Assembly: GCA_937902285.1 (NCBI GenBank)
Contig: CALGTB010000024.1
Location: 1-6,635, forward strand
Source of the DNA: an uncultured Actinomycetes bacterium
GTDB taxonomy: Bacteria > Actinomycetota > Actinomycetes > S36-B12
Reading direction: 5' to 3'
Length of the DNA: 6,635 bases
Translations under genes and position numbers: made by a program
The notes under the pieces: model-generated
Databases searched by the model: none
Seen by the model: only the letters and a program-made list of their open reading frames with translations
Told to the model about the DNA's origin: nothing
Shown here: one piece after another, positions 1 through 5,266 of the stretch
Layout of the letters: every line of letters begins with the position of its first letter
Numbering within the stretch: the first letter of the stretch is position 1

Positions 1-1
1 C

Positions 2-244
2 GAGGACATCTGGAACCTGAACCGCGGCGGCCACGACCCGCACAAGGTCTACGCCGCGTTCCACGCGGCGGTGAACCACAGGGGCCAGCCCACGGTGATC
101 CTCGCGAAGACGATCAAGGGCTACGGGATGGGCGAGTCGGGCCAGGATGGGCTTGCGAGTCGGGGGCCGTGGCGTGCGACGGTCAGGCCTTGCTGTCGCC
201 CTCGGCCTTCGCCTCGGCGTCGGCCTCCTTGGCCGCAGCCTTGA
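2..244 (+). pseudogene. aceE: AceE (pyruvate dehydrogenase E1, homodimeric type) internal fragment, 3'-truncated
   Basis: The frame is open from the left edge. Its first 48 codons (2-145) read as a thiamine-diphosphate-dependent pyruvate dehydrogenase E1 of the homodimeric AceE type, with the family blocks NRGGHDPHKVYAAF and GQPTVILAKTIKGYGMGE. AceE decarboxylates pyruvate and passes the acetyl group to the E2 lipoyl domain. In full-length AceE (about 900 aa) this block lies well before the C-terminal half and is followed by a segment of the type G-x-N-x-x-H-Q-x-K-K. Here, after GMGESGQ, the frame turns into arginine/proline-rich sequence without family resemblance and stops at 242-244, inside the convergent gene. 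The pyrimidine-binding and C-terminal domains are therefore absent. Either this is a rearrangement remnant or the assembly is joined wrongly at about 145. The family assignment is firm; the cause of truncation is unknown. Upstream sequence lies outside the window. Confidence 0.8.
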
Positions 245-770
245 TGTCGGCGGCGACCACGCTGTCGACGGCGGACTCGACGACGCGGTTGGCCTTGTCG
301 AGGGCTTTGCGGATCTCGACGACGGCCGGGTCGGACACCAGGGCGATGATTCCCGAGTGGCCGGGCGCGATCGCGTCCTGCAGCTCGTCCGCGAGCTCCT
401 TCTTGTGGTGCAGCTCGCGGGCCTTGCCCGTGGCCGCGCCCGCGGCGCCCAGCACGATGGCGCTGCCGATGATCGACGGCGGGAAGATGACGCCGAGAAC
501 GACACCGCCCACCACGCCCCAGCCCAGTCCGCGACGAGTGCTGTGGTCAGTGGTCTTCTGCACCTCGATCGTGCCGTCGGCGTCGCGCTTGACGACGATG
601 ACGCTCTCGATCTCGACGTGCCGGCCGTCCTCGATCGACTTGAGCAGCTCGTAGGCATCCCAGGCGGCCTGCGTGTCGTCGAAGTCGGCGGCGATCAGCG
701 TGTAGGCACCGTCGCTCACCGCGACGACCTCAGCGGACAGCTCGGCGTCGGGCATTGAATCCTCAGACAT
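183..770 (-). CDS. DUF1269-like small membrane protein
   Basis: This encodes a 195-aa protein of unknown function resembling the DUF1269 family. Residues 22-72 form an alpha/beta segment (TLIAADFDDTQAAWDAYELL, then an acidic strand with VIVVKRDADG). Residues 81-115 are two short glycine-rich hydrophobic stretches around a central FPPS, likely a membrane-inserted hairpin. Residues 117-130 are charged, followed by a second strand/helix region (GIIALVSDP at 140-148) and an Ala/Lys/Glu-rich tail from about 172 that could form a helix. The start at 770 is preferred over longer frames to 848 because AGGAG lies 5 nt upstream and the family-like sequence begins after it. It is on the same strand as the heliorhodopsin unit but 312 bp downstream of it, with a palindromic repeat between, so it is probably transcribed separately. 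The fold class is moderately sure; the role is unknown. Confidence 0.75.
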   Translation of the reverse strand: MSEDSMPDAELSAEVVAVSDGAYTLIAADFDDTQAAWDAYELLKSIEDGRHVEIESVIVVKRDADGTIEVQKTTDHSTRRGLGWGVVGGVVLGVIFPPSIIGSAIVLGAAGAATGKARELHHKKELADELQDAIAPGHSGIIALVSDPAVVEIRKALDKANRVVESAVDSVVAADIKAAAKEADAEAKAEGDSKA

Positions 771-775
771 GCGTT

Positions 776-780
776 CTCCT
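776..780 (-). promoter_or_regulatory. Shine-Dalgarno site of the DUF1269-like gene
   Basis: On the minus strand AGGAG is followed by 5 nt and then ATG (770). This fixes the start at 770 and rules out the in-frame upstream start at 848, which has an Arg/Pro-rich N-terminus unlike the family. Confidence 0.7.
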
Positions 781-917
781 CGTGTTGGTGTTCCTGACCG
801 CCAGTATGGCCTCGCGGCGCGGACCCGCGGGCGACGGATCCCCGGCATCTACGGGAATCCCCGGGGAACCGCTAGGGCAGCGCGGCCAGCAGGTGAGCGC
901 CCGGTGAACCTCCCGAG

Positions 918-1061
918 TCGGCCCGATCACCGGGAGAGATGCGCACTTCCGCCCCTTTTGTCCACCCCGAGTCTCCGTTTGTCCCGTAGAACGGGACAAA
1001 CGGGCACTTGGGGGGCGATCGAACGGGAAAGTGCGCATCTGTCCCGCTGATCCGAGCCGCA
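918..1061. repeat. Nested imperfect palindrome, REP/MITE-like intergenic element
   Basis: The 312-bp gap between the two minus-strand genes is mostly taken up by one symmetric structure centred near 989. The core is a perfect 13-bp stem (975-987 with 991-1003, CCGTTTGTCCCGT) with a 3-nt loop. Flanking spacers of about 25 nt on each side lead to perfect 12-bp outer arms (937-948, AGATGCGCACTT, with 1029-1040). Pairing continues outward imperfectly to about 918 and 1061: the TCTCCCGGTGATC-like block on one side matches TGTCCCGCTGATC on the other, with few mismatches and one gap. No open frame of coding character lies inside. Known REP/BIME and MITE elements share this intergenic, mirror-symmetric form. 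Whether other copies exist in the genome cannot be seen here; no second copy is in the window. Confidence 0.7.
975..1003. terminator. 13-bp perfect hairpin, candidate T-tract-less terminator
   Basis: The core hairpin of the palindrome (13 paired bases, loop AGA/TCT) lies about 80 nt past the stop codon of the heliorhodopsin unit. It is a strong RNA hairpin on either strand. There is no T-run after it, so only a non-canonical (hairpin-only) terminator role is possible. It may equally be just the core of the repeat element. Confidence 0.3.
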
Positions 1062-1082
1062 GGGGGCGTTCCGGGGTGGTCG

Positions 1083-1571
1083 CTAGCCCGGGGTGAGCGC
1101 CGCCAGCAGGTCGGCCACGCGCTGCTCCGTGACCTCGCCGGTCACTCCCCACACCACCGAGCCGTCTGGGCGGACGGCGCGAACCGACACGTTCTCTCGC
1201 GACGTGATCCCGAGCGGCTCGCAGACGCCGTCGACGGAGCCGTACATCGTGATCGTCCGCGCGAGGACCTCCGGATCGCGGATGCTCGCAGCCATCCCGC
1301 CATCGATGAACCTGCGCGCCACCTGGTAGCGGCCAGAGAGGACGGGGATCTCGACGACCAGTCGGTCGAGGTCGGTGCGCCCATACGGCGTGACGGGCAC
1401 GCCCGCCTCGCCCAGCCTGCTGATCCACGCATCGACCTGCGCCTGGTGCCATTGCTTGAAGGCGATGACCGCGATCGTGATGCGCGCAGGGAACTCCCCC
1501 GGCAGCCGGTACTCGTGGCCGAGCAGGTCACGTCCCGTCCGCTCCGGGAAGGTCCAGCCCGCCTCGCTCAT
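1083..1571 (-). CDS. Thioredoxin-fold/Atp10-like protein without CxxC, translationally coupled to heliorhodopsin
   Basis: This 162-aa cytoplasmic-looking protein has no signal peptide or membrane segment. I see a thioredoxin-like arrangement: a strand and turn (ITIAVIAFKQWHQ, 31-43), a helix (QVDAWISRLGEAG), a strand (LVVEIPVLS, 71-79), a helix with RRFIDGGM (86-93), a strand (ARTITMYGSV, 104-113), and a closing strand pair (VSVRAVRPDGSVVWGVTGE, 128-146) with a final helix. The late block 'DGSVVWGVTGEVT' and the aromatic/Gln block near residue 40 recall bacterial Atp10-like conserved proteins. No CxxC is present; the only cysteine is C117, so thiol redox chemistry of the usual kind is unlikely. 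The start at 1571 overlaps the heliorhodopsin stop as ATGA, and no good ribosome site precedes it, so translation probably depends on coupling. The gene is real; the fold assignment is moderate and the function unknown. Confidence 0.85.
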   Translation of the reverse strand: MSEAGWTFPERTGRDLLGHEYRLPGEFPARITIAVIAFKQWHQAQVDAWISRLGEAGVPVTPYGRTDLDRLVVEIPVLSGRYQVARRFIDGGMAASIRDPEVLARTITMYGSVDGVCEPLGITSRENVSVRAVRPDGSVVWGVTGEVTEQRVADLLAALTPG

Positions 1572-2365
1572 GCGCCCGGAGCGAGCGTTCCGGCGAAGAT
1601 CTGCCAGGCGAGCAGCGACTTGGCCACCAGGCTGAGCGTGATGTACGTGCGCTCGCCGTTCAGGTAGTTCGCCCACTTGCCGACCCGCTTGTACTGCAGC
1701 CACTGCACGATCGCGAACACGTTGAAGAACAGGAAGAGCGAGATGATGATCCCGTACACGAACGCCGGCGGCTCGACATCGGTCGCGGCACCCGGCGCCA
1801 CCACGTAGATGAGCACCGCGAGCCACGGCACGACGCCGGCGATGCAGCCGAAGATGAAGGGCATCCACCCGCCGCTGCCCGGCGTCTCGTACTTCTCCTG
1901 GAGCCAGCCGAACAGGATCATCGACGCATTCACGCCGAAGATCGCCAGGAGGGCGGCGACGTCGGAGATGCCGACGATCTGCGCGATGAGCACCATCATG
2001 ATCGACGAGCTCACCGAGTACTCGACCCAGCGGAAGTAGTTGCGCTGGGCCCTCAGCCCCGCCACATAGCGTGTGGTGAAGGGCGGCAGCGCCACCATGA
2101 AGTGGAAGAGCGCGGAGATGCCGAAGAACAGCGCCACTCCCCAGGCGATGCGCGAGTCGAACAGCACCACGGGGTCCGAGGGCGGGGTTCCGGGCGGCCC
2201 GGCCATGTAGGTGGCGGTCACCGGGAGCGCGAAGTCGTTCGCCAGCACGAGGATGGCGATGAGCTGCGCCAGGTGGGCGAACCCGGCAATGACGTTCCAG
2301 CGGCGGATCGCACCGATCTGGGCGTCCGAGACGTCCTCGTGGCGTGGAGCGATCGCGGTTGTCAT
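1568..2365 (-). CDS. heR: Heliorhodopsin (retinal-binding seven-helix photoreceptor)
   Basis: This 265-aa protein has seven hydrophobic segments (about 24-43, 72-93, 111-132, 134-154, 167-189, 200-226, 240-261) and matches heliorhodopsins throughout. WVEYS in helix 3 holds the Schiff-base counterion E115, and SLVAKS in helix 7 holds the retinal lysine K249. H31 and H88 are also present. These correspond to H23, H80, E107 and K241 of prototype 48C12, as I recall its numbering, with a constant +8 offset. The loop between helices 1 and 2 is long (44-71), as in the family. Heliorhodopsins lie inverted in the membrane (N-terminus inside), do not pump ions in most tested cases, and have slow photocycles suggesting signalling or regulation. 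The start at 2365 is chosen because AGGGAG lies 6 nt upstream; the ATG at 2371 abuts that site directly. The downstream gene overlaps by 4 bp. No retinal synthesis gene is visible nearby. Confidence 0.96.
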   Translation of the reverse strand: MTTAIAPRHEDVSDAQIGAIRRWNVIAGFAHLAQLIAILVLANDFALPVTATYMAGPPGTPPSDPVVLFDSRIAWGVALFFGISALFHFMVALPPFTTRYVAGLRAQRNYFRWVEYSVSSSIMMVLIAQIVGISDVAALLAIFGVNASMILFGWLQEKYETPGSGGWMPFIFGCIAGVVPWLAVLIYVVAPGAATDVEPPAFVYGIIISLFLFFNVFAIVQWLQYKRVGKWANYLNGERTYITLSLVAKSLLAWQIFAGTLAPGA

Positions 2366-2371
2366 GGACAT

Positions 2372-2377
2372 CTCCCT
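2372..2377 (-). promoter_or_regulatory. Shine-Dalgarno site of heR
   Basis: On the minus strand AGGGAG is followed by ATGTCC and then ATG (2365). The 6-nt spacing supports 2365 as the start; an in-frame ATG at 2371 touches the site and would leave no spacer. Confidence 0.65.
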
Positions 2378-2394
2378 GTCGTGGCCTGCCGGTC

Positions 2395-2413
2395 GCGCCG
2401 CCATTGGCGGCGC
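2395..2413. promoter_or_regulatory. 19-bp palindrome in the heR / alkylsulfatase divergent region, candidate operator
   Basis: GCGCCGCCA and TGGCGGCGC form perfect 9-bp arms around a single central base, about 30 bp upstream of the heR start and 74 bp upstream of the alkylsulfatase start. It could bind a dimeric regulator of one or both genes, or fold as a hairpin near the 5' end of the heR transcript. Role inferred from symmetry and position only. Confidence 0.4.
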
Positions 2414-2420
2414 TCTTTCG

Positions 2421-2426
2421 ACTGTA
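2421..2426 (-). promoter_or_regulatory. Candidate -10 element (TACAGT) for heR
   Basis: On the minus strand TACAGT fits TAnnnT. It would start the transcript roughly 48 nt before the heR start, just at the 19-bp palindrome. No convincing -35 box is visible. Confidence 0.3.
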
Positions 2427-2487
2427 GGCGAGAATCCGCCGGACCGCCGCCTGAGAGAAACTGGCCTCGGGGCGCGAGAATGCTGCC

Positions 2488-4473
2488 ATGACCACCGAGC
2501 CGACCCCGCAGAGCAAGTCCCCCTCCCGCGCGACCATCGCGCTGCAGCAGCGCGAGCGCGCCACCCTGCCCTTCGAGGACACGCGCGACTTCGACGAGGT
2601 CGCTCGCGGATTCATCGCCGCCCCCGACTACCGGCAGATCATGGCCGAGACCGGCGAGGTCGCCTGGGACATGGGCAGCTACGACTTCCTGCTCGACGGC
2701 CAGCAGTACGACAGCATCCACCCGTCGCTGCAGCGCCAGGCGGTGCTCAACATGGCCTTCGGGCTCTACGAGGTCGTTCCGGGCCACATCTACCAGGTGC
2801 GCGGCTTCGACCTCGCCAACATCAGCTTCATCCGGTCCGACACCGGGTGGATCGTGTTCGACCCGCTGACCTGCAAGGAGACGGCCGCGGCGGCCTACGC
2901 CTTCATCTCCGAGCAGCTCGGCGAGCGGCCCGTCGTCGCCGTCGTCTACTCGCACTCCCACGGCGATCACTTCGGCGGCGTGCGCGGAGTGGTCGACGAG
3001 GCCGACGTCGCCAGCGGCGCGGTCGCGGTGATCGCACCGCTCGGCTTCATGGACCATGCCGTCTCCGAGGCCGTCTACGCCGGCAACGCCATGACCCGGC
3101 GCCTGTACTTCCAGTACGGGTCGAGGCTCGAGCGCGGCCCGCAGGGCCACGTCGACCAGGCGATCGGCAAGAACGTCGCCGCGGGCAACATCGGGCTCAT
3201 CGCCCCGAACCGCGTCATCACCGACGACTTCGAGGAGGTGACGGTCGACGGGGTGCGGATGGTGTTCCAGAACACCCCCGGCACCGAGGCCCCCGCTGAG
3301 ATGAACACCTGGTTCCCCGACCTCAAGGCCTTCTGGGCGGCGGAGAACATCACCGGCACGATCCACAACATCTACACGCTGCGCGGGGCGCTCGTCCGCG
3401 ACGCACTGGAGTGGTCCCGTCAGATCAACGTGGCGCTCTACCGGTTCGGCCGCGAGGCCGAGGTCATGTTCGCCTCCCACTCGTGGCCGCGATGGGGCAA
3501 CGATCGGATCAGGGAGGTCATGCGCACGCAGCGCGACACCTACGCCAACCTCAACAACGGCGTCCTGAACCTGGCCAACCAGGGCGTGACGATCAACGAG
3601 ATCCACAACGTCTACCGGGTGCCCGACAGCCTGGAGCAGCAGTGGGCCGCACGGAGCTACCACGGCTCGGTCGAGCACAACGCCCGCGCCGTCGTGAATC
3701 GCTACCTCGGCTACTGGGACGGCAATCCGGCCACGCTCGTGCCCCTCTCGCCGAGCGACTCCGCTCCCCTGTTCGTCGAGATGATGGGTGGCGCGGAGCC
3801 GATCCTCGAACGGGCCGCCTCCCTGATCACGAGCGGCGACTACCTGCTGGCGACCGAGATCCTCAACAAGCTGGTCTATGCCGAGCCCGAGAACAGCCGG
3901 GGACGGCTGCTGCTCGCGGATGCGTTCGAGCAGATCGGCTACCAGCGGGAGAGCCCCAGCGTCCGCAACTCGTTCCTGGCGGCCGCGCTCGAACTGCGAT
4001 CCGGCATTCCCACCGGGGTGGCCGTGAAGGCGGGCGGCCCCGACCTCATCCGGGCGCTGTCCACCAGCCAGTTCCTCGACTTCCTCGGCATCCGCCTGGA
4101 TGCGGCGAAGGCCGAGGGCACGCAGTTCGTGGTGAACCTCGTCACGCCCGACACCGGCCAGCACTTCGTCGTCGAACTGAGCAACGGGACACTGACCAAC
4201 CTCGAGGGCTTCCTCGCCGACGCGCCCGATCTCACGATCACGGTCGACCGGTCCGACCTGGAGGGGGCCATGATCGGCACCGACCCGCTCATGGAGCAGG
4301 TGGCCGACGGCCGAGTGCGCCTGGAGGGCGACCCGAGCGTGCTGCAGGCGCTCGCCGGCATGCTTGTCCCCTTCGAGCCCGACTTCGAGATCATGCCGGG
4401 CACCGCGATGCCGCACGATGCCGTGGCTCGGGACCCGTTCGCCGCCGAGGCGGTCTCCGACCCCGCCTGCTAG
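2488..4473 (+). CDS. Class III alkylsulfatase, SdsA1/BDS1 type (metallo-beta-lactamase fold + SCP2-like C-terminus)
   Basis: This 661-aa enzyme is expected to hydrolyse linear primary alkyl sulfates (SDS-like) to alcohol and sulfate with a dinuclear zinc site. The metallo-beta-lactamase domain spans about 95-335 and carries HSHGDH (H156, H158, D160, H161), then E267 (PGTEAPAE), E286 (WAAENI) and H331 (ASHSWPRWG). These equal the SdsA1 ligand set (H169, H171, D173, H174, E280, E299, H344, from memory) at a constant -13 offset. A helical dimerisation region follows (about 370-500), then an SCP2/sterol-carrier-like domain (about 525-635) that in SdsA1 helps recruit hydrophobic substrate. The length is normal for the family. 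Unlike secreted SdsA1, the N-terminus (charged, Ser/Thr/Pro-rich) has no signal peptide, so it is likely cytoplasmic. It is divergent from heR and its stop overlaps the convergent gene by 4 bp. There is no strong ribosome site; only GAGA 8 nt upstream. Confidence 0.95.
   Translation: MTTEPTPQSKSPSRATIALQQRERATLPFEDTRDFDEVARGFIAAPDYRQIMAETGEVAWDMGSYDFLLDGQQYDSIHPSLQRQAVLNMAFGLYEVVPGHIYQVRGFDLANISFIRSDTGWIVFDPLTCKETAAAAYAFISEQLGERPVVAVVYSHSHGDHFGGVRGVVDEADVASGAVAVIAPLGFMDHAVSEAVYAGNAMTRRLYFQYGSRLERGPQGHVDQAIGKNVAAGNIGLIAPNRVITDDFEEVTVDGVRMVFQNTPGTEAPAEMNTWFPDLKAFWAAENITGTIHNIYTLRGALVRDALEWSRQINVALYRFGREAEVMFASHSWPRWGNDRIREVMRTQRDTYANLNNGVLNLANQGVTINEIHNVYRVPDSLEQQWAARSYHGSVEHNARAVVNRYLGYWDGNPATLVPLSPSDSAPLFVEMMGGAEPILERAASLITSGDYLLATEILNKLVYAEPENSRGRLLLADAFEQIGYQRESPSVRNSFLAAALELRSGIPTGVAVKAGGPDLIRALSTSQFLDFLGIRLDAAKAEGTQFVVNLVTPDTGQHFVVELSNGTLTNLEGFLADAPDLTITVDRSDLEGAMIGTDPLMEQVADGRVRLEGDPSVLQALAGMLVPFEPDFEIMPGTAMPHDAVARDPFAAEAVSDPAC
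4470..4473. other. Shared CTAG stop palindrome of two convergent genes
   Basis: The self-complementary CTAG supplies TAG to the alkylsulfatase (4471-4473) and TAG to the acetolactate decarboxylase (4472-4470 on minus). There is no room for a terminator between the genes, so the transcripts must overlap at their 3' ends. Confidence 0.9.
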
Positions 4474-5207
4474 CCGATCCGGTGGGCCTCGCGGTCCACC
4501 CCGCTGACCACCACGCCGTCGAGCGGCTCCACCGACAGCTGCACGTCGGCACCGGTGACGCACGACAGCACGTGGCCGCCGACGGTCCTGTCGGCCGTGA
4601 CGCCGTGCAGGTGCAGGCCGGGAGCCCCGACCCCGAGCAGGTCCGGTCCCGTCCAGAAGCCGACCAGGACGGCTCGACGCTGGCCCAGCGGGAACACGGT
4701 CTGGCCCGCCACCGCCTGAGCGAGGGAGGGGTACGGCAGCGGCTGGGCCTCCACGCTGCGGGTGACGAGGTCACTGAACGTCCCGCGAACCCGGACGGCC
4801 ACCATGCCTGCCGAGGTCCCGGCCGCGGCAGTGACCAGCGGCCCCATCGCGGCACACGTGGTGCCCGGCGGAACGGGCACCGACGCGCGGGCACGGAAGC
4901 GCACGCCCTCGAAGAAGGGGGTGGTGCGGTCATCCGTCACTTCCGTGGGCGTGCCGTCGGTGCCGACCCGGTAGAGGACCCCGCCGACGAGCACGAGCTC
5001 GCCGTCGAGCCGGTCGAAGGTGCCCAGGCCGAGGGTGAGACCCGCACTGGCCGCGCGTGCGCTGACGAGGCCGTCGAAGTCGGGCGACAGCAGGTAGTCG
5101 TAGGTGCCGACCTGGACCGCCAGGCGTCGGCTGTCGGCCGTGGCCGGCGCGACGAGCAGCGCCGACGAGAGCAGGACGGCGATGACCAGGGCGAGGCGGC
5201 GGCGCAT
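4470..5207 (-). CDS. Acetolactate decarboxylase with signal peptide (secreted)
   Basis: This 245-aa protein is expected to convert 2-acetolactate to acetoin and CO2 with a bound zinc (AlsD/BudA family). The zinc motif is GLHLH-x10-H (H199, H201, H212), inside the hallmark block DRTVGGHVLS. E70 (LDGELV) and R150 (VTRSVE, before PYPSL) match active-site residues of the Brevibacillus enzyme (E65, R145, with H194/H196/H207), as I recall them, at a constant +5 offset. Residues 1-26 are a signal peptide: RRR, a hydrophobic core, then ATA before DS, so it is probably exported, as the Brevibacillus enzyme is. The C-terminus ends soon after the VQLSVEP strand and lacks the usual 20-or-so-residue acidic tail that carries another catalytic Glu; E240 is the only nearby candidate. 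No acetolactate synthase gene is in the window. The mRNA looks leaderless. Confidence 0.92.
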   Translation of the reverse strand: MRRRLALVIAVLLSSALLVAPATADSRRLAVQVGTYDYLLSPDFDGLVSARAASAGLTLGLGTFDRLDGELVLVGGVLYRVGTDGTPTEVTDDRTTPFFEGVRFRARASVPVPPGTTCAAMGPLVTAAAGTSAGMVAVRVRGTFSDLVTRSVEAQPLPYPSLAQAVAGQTVFPLGQRRAVLVGFWTGPDLLGVGAPGLHLHGVTADRTVGGHVLSCVTGADVQLSVEPLDGVVVSGVDREAHRIG

Positions 5208-5213
5208 TCCGCG

Positions 5214-5219
5214 AGTGTA
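5214..5219 (-). promoter_or_regulatory. -10 element (TACACT) giving a leaderless acetolactate decarboxylase mRNA
   Basis: On the minus strand TACACT (TAnnnT) ends exactly 6 nt before the ATG at 5207, the classic actinobacterial spacing for transcription starting at the A of the start codon. No ribosome site fits in the 6 nt. No clear -35 is seen, which is common for such promoters. Confidence 0.5.
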
Positions 5220-5242
5220 GGCAGCCGCACGTCCACTCCTCG

Positions 5243-5248
5243 TAGGAT
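5243..5248 (+). promoter_or_regulatory. -10 element (TAGGAT) for the Ddn-like reductase gene
   Basis: TAGGAT fits a -10 box and would give a start near 5255, just ahead of the ribosome site at 5256. It lies 23 bp from the oppositely directed TACACT, so the two divergent promoters are packed into 59 bp. The -35 is not recognisable. Confidence 0.4.
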
Positions 5249-5255
5249 CCCGGTC

Positions 5256-5261
5256 AGGAGG
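5256..5261 (+). promoter_or_regulatory. Shine-Dalgarno site of the Ddn-like reductase gene
   Basis: AGGAGG followed by 5 nt (ACGAC) and ATG (5267); a near-perfect site that fixes the start. Confidence 0.75.
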
Positions 5262-5266
5262 ACGAC

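Noticed and set aside
147..758. Plus-strand open frames opposite the DUF1269-like gene
   Set aside because: Antisense shadows with low-complexity composition. The minus-strand gene has a good ribosome site and family resemblance.
918..1061. CRISPR array or tandem repeat
   Set aside because: The repeats are inverted around a single centre, with only two arms and no regular spacers.
1083..1571. Active thioredoxin or peroxiredoxin
   Set aside because: There is no CxxC or peroxidatic TxxC motif; the single cysteine C117 is in a non-catalytic-looking position.
769..1667. Open frames through the palindromic gap and over the Atp10-like gene on the plus strand
   Set aside because: Arg/Pro-rich translations with no ribosome site or motif. 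The palindrome explains the intergenic sequence better.
2476..2481. GAGAAT as a leaderless -10 for the alkylsulfatase
   Set aside because: The spacing to ATG (6 nt) fits, but the first base departs from TAnnnT and no -35 is seen, so it is too weak to list as a feature.
1083..2615. Extended minus frame of 510 codons ending in the Atp10-like gene
   Set aside because: The part above 1571 is an out-of-frame, Arg/Ala-rich reading of heR and of upstream sequence. The ATGA overlap at 1571 and the onset of ordered protein sequence mark the real start.
2362..4563. Very long open frame on the minus strand (about 730 codons) opposite the alkylsulfatase
   Set aside because: It is the antisense of a well-supported enzyme in high-G+C DNA. 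The translation is Arg/Gly/Val/Asp-rich with no family motif, and it also crosses the heR/alkylsulfatase promoter region.
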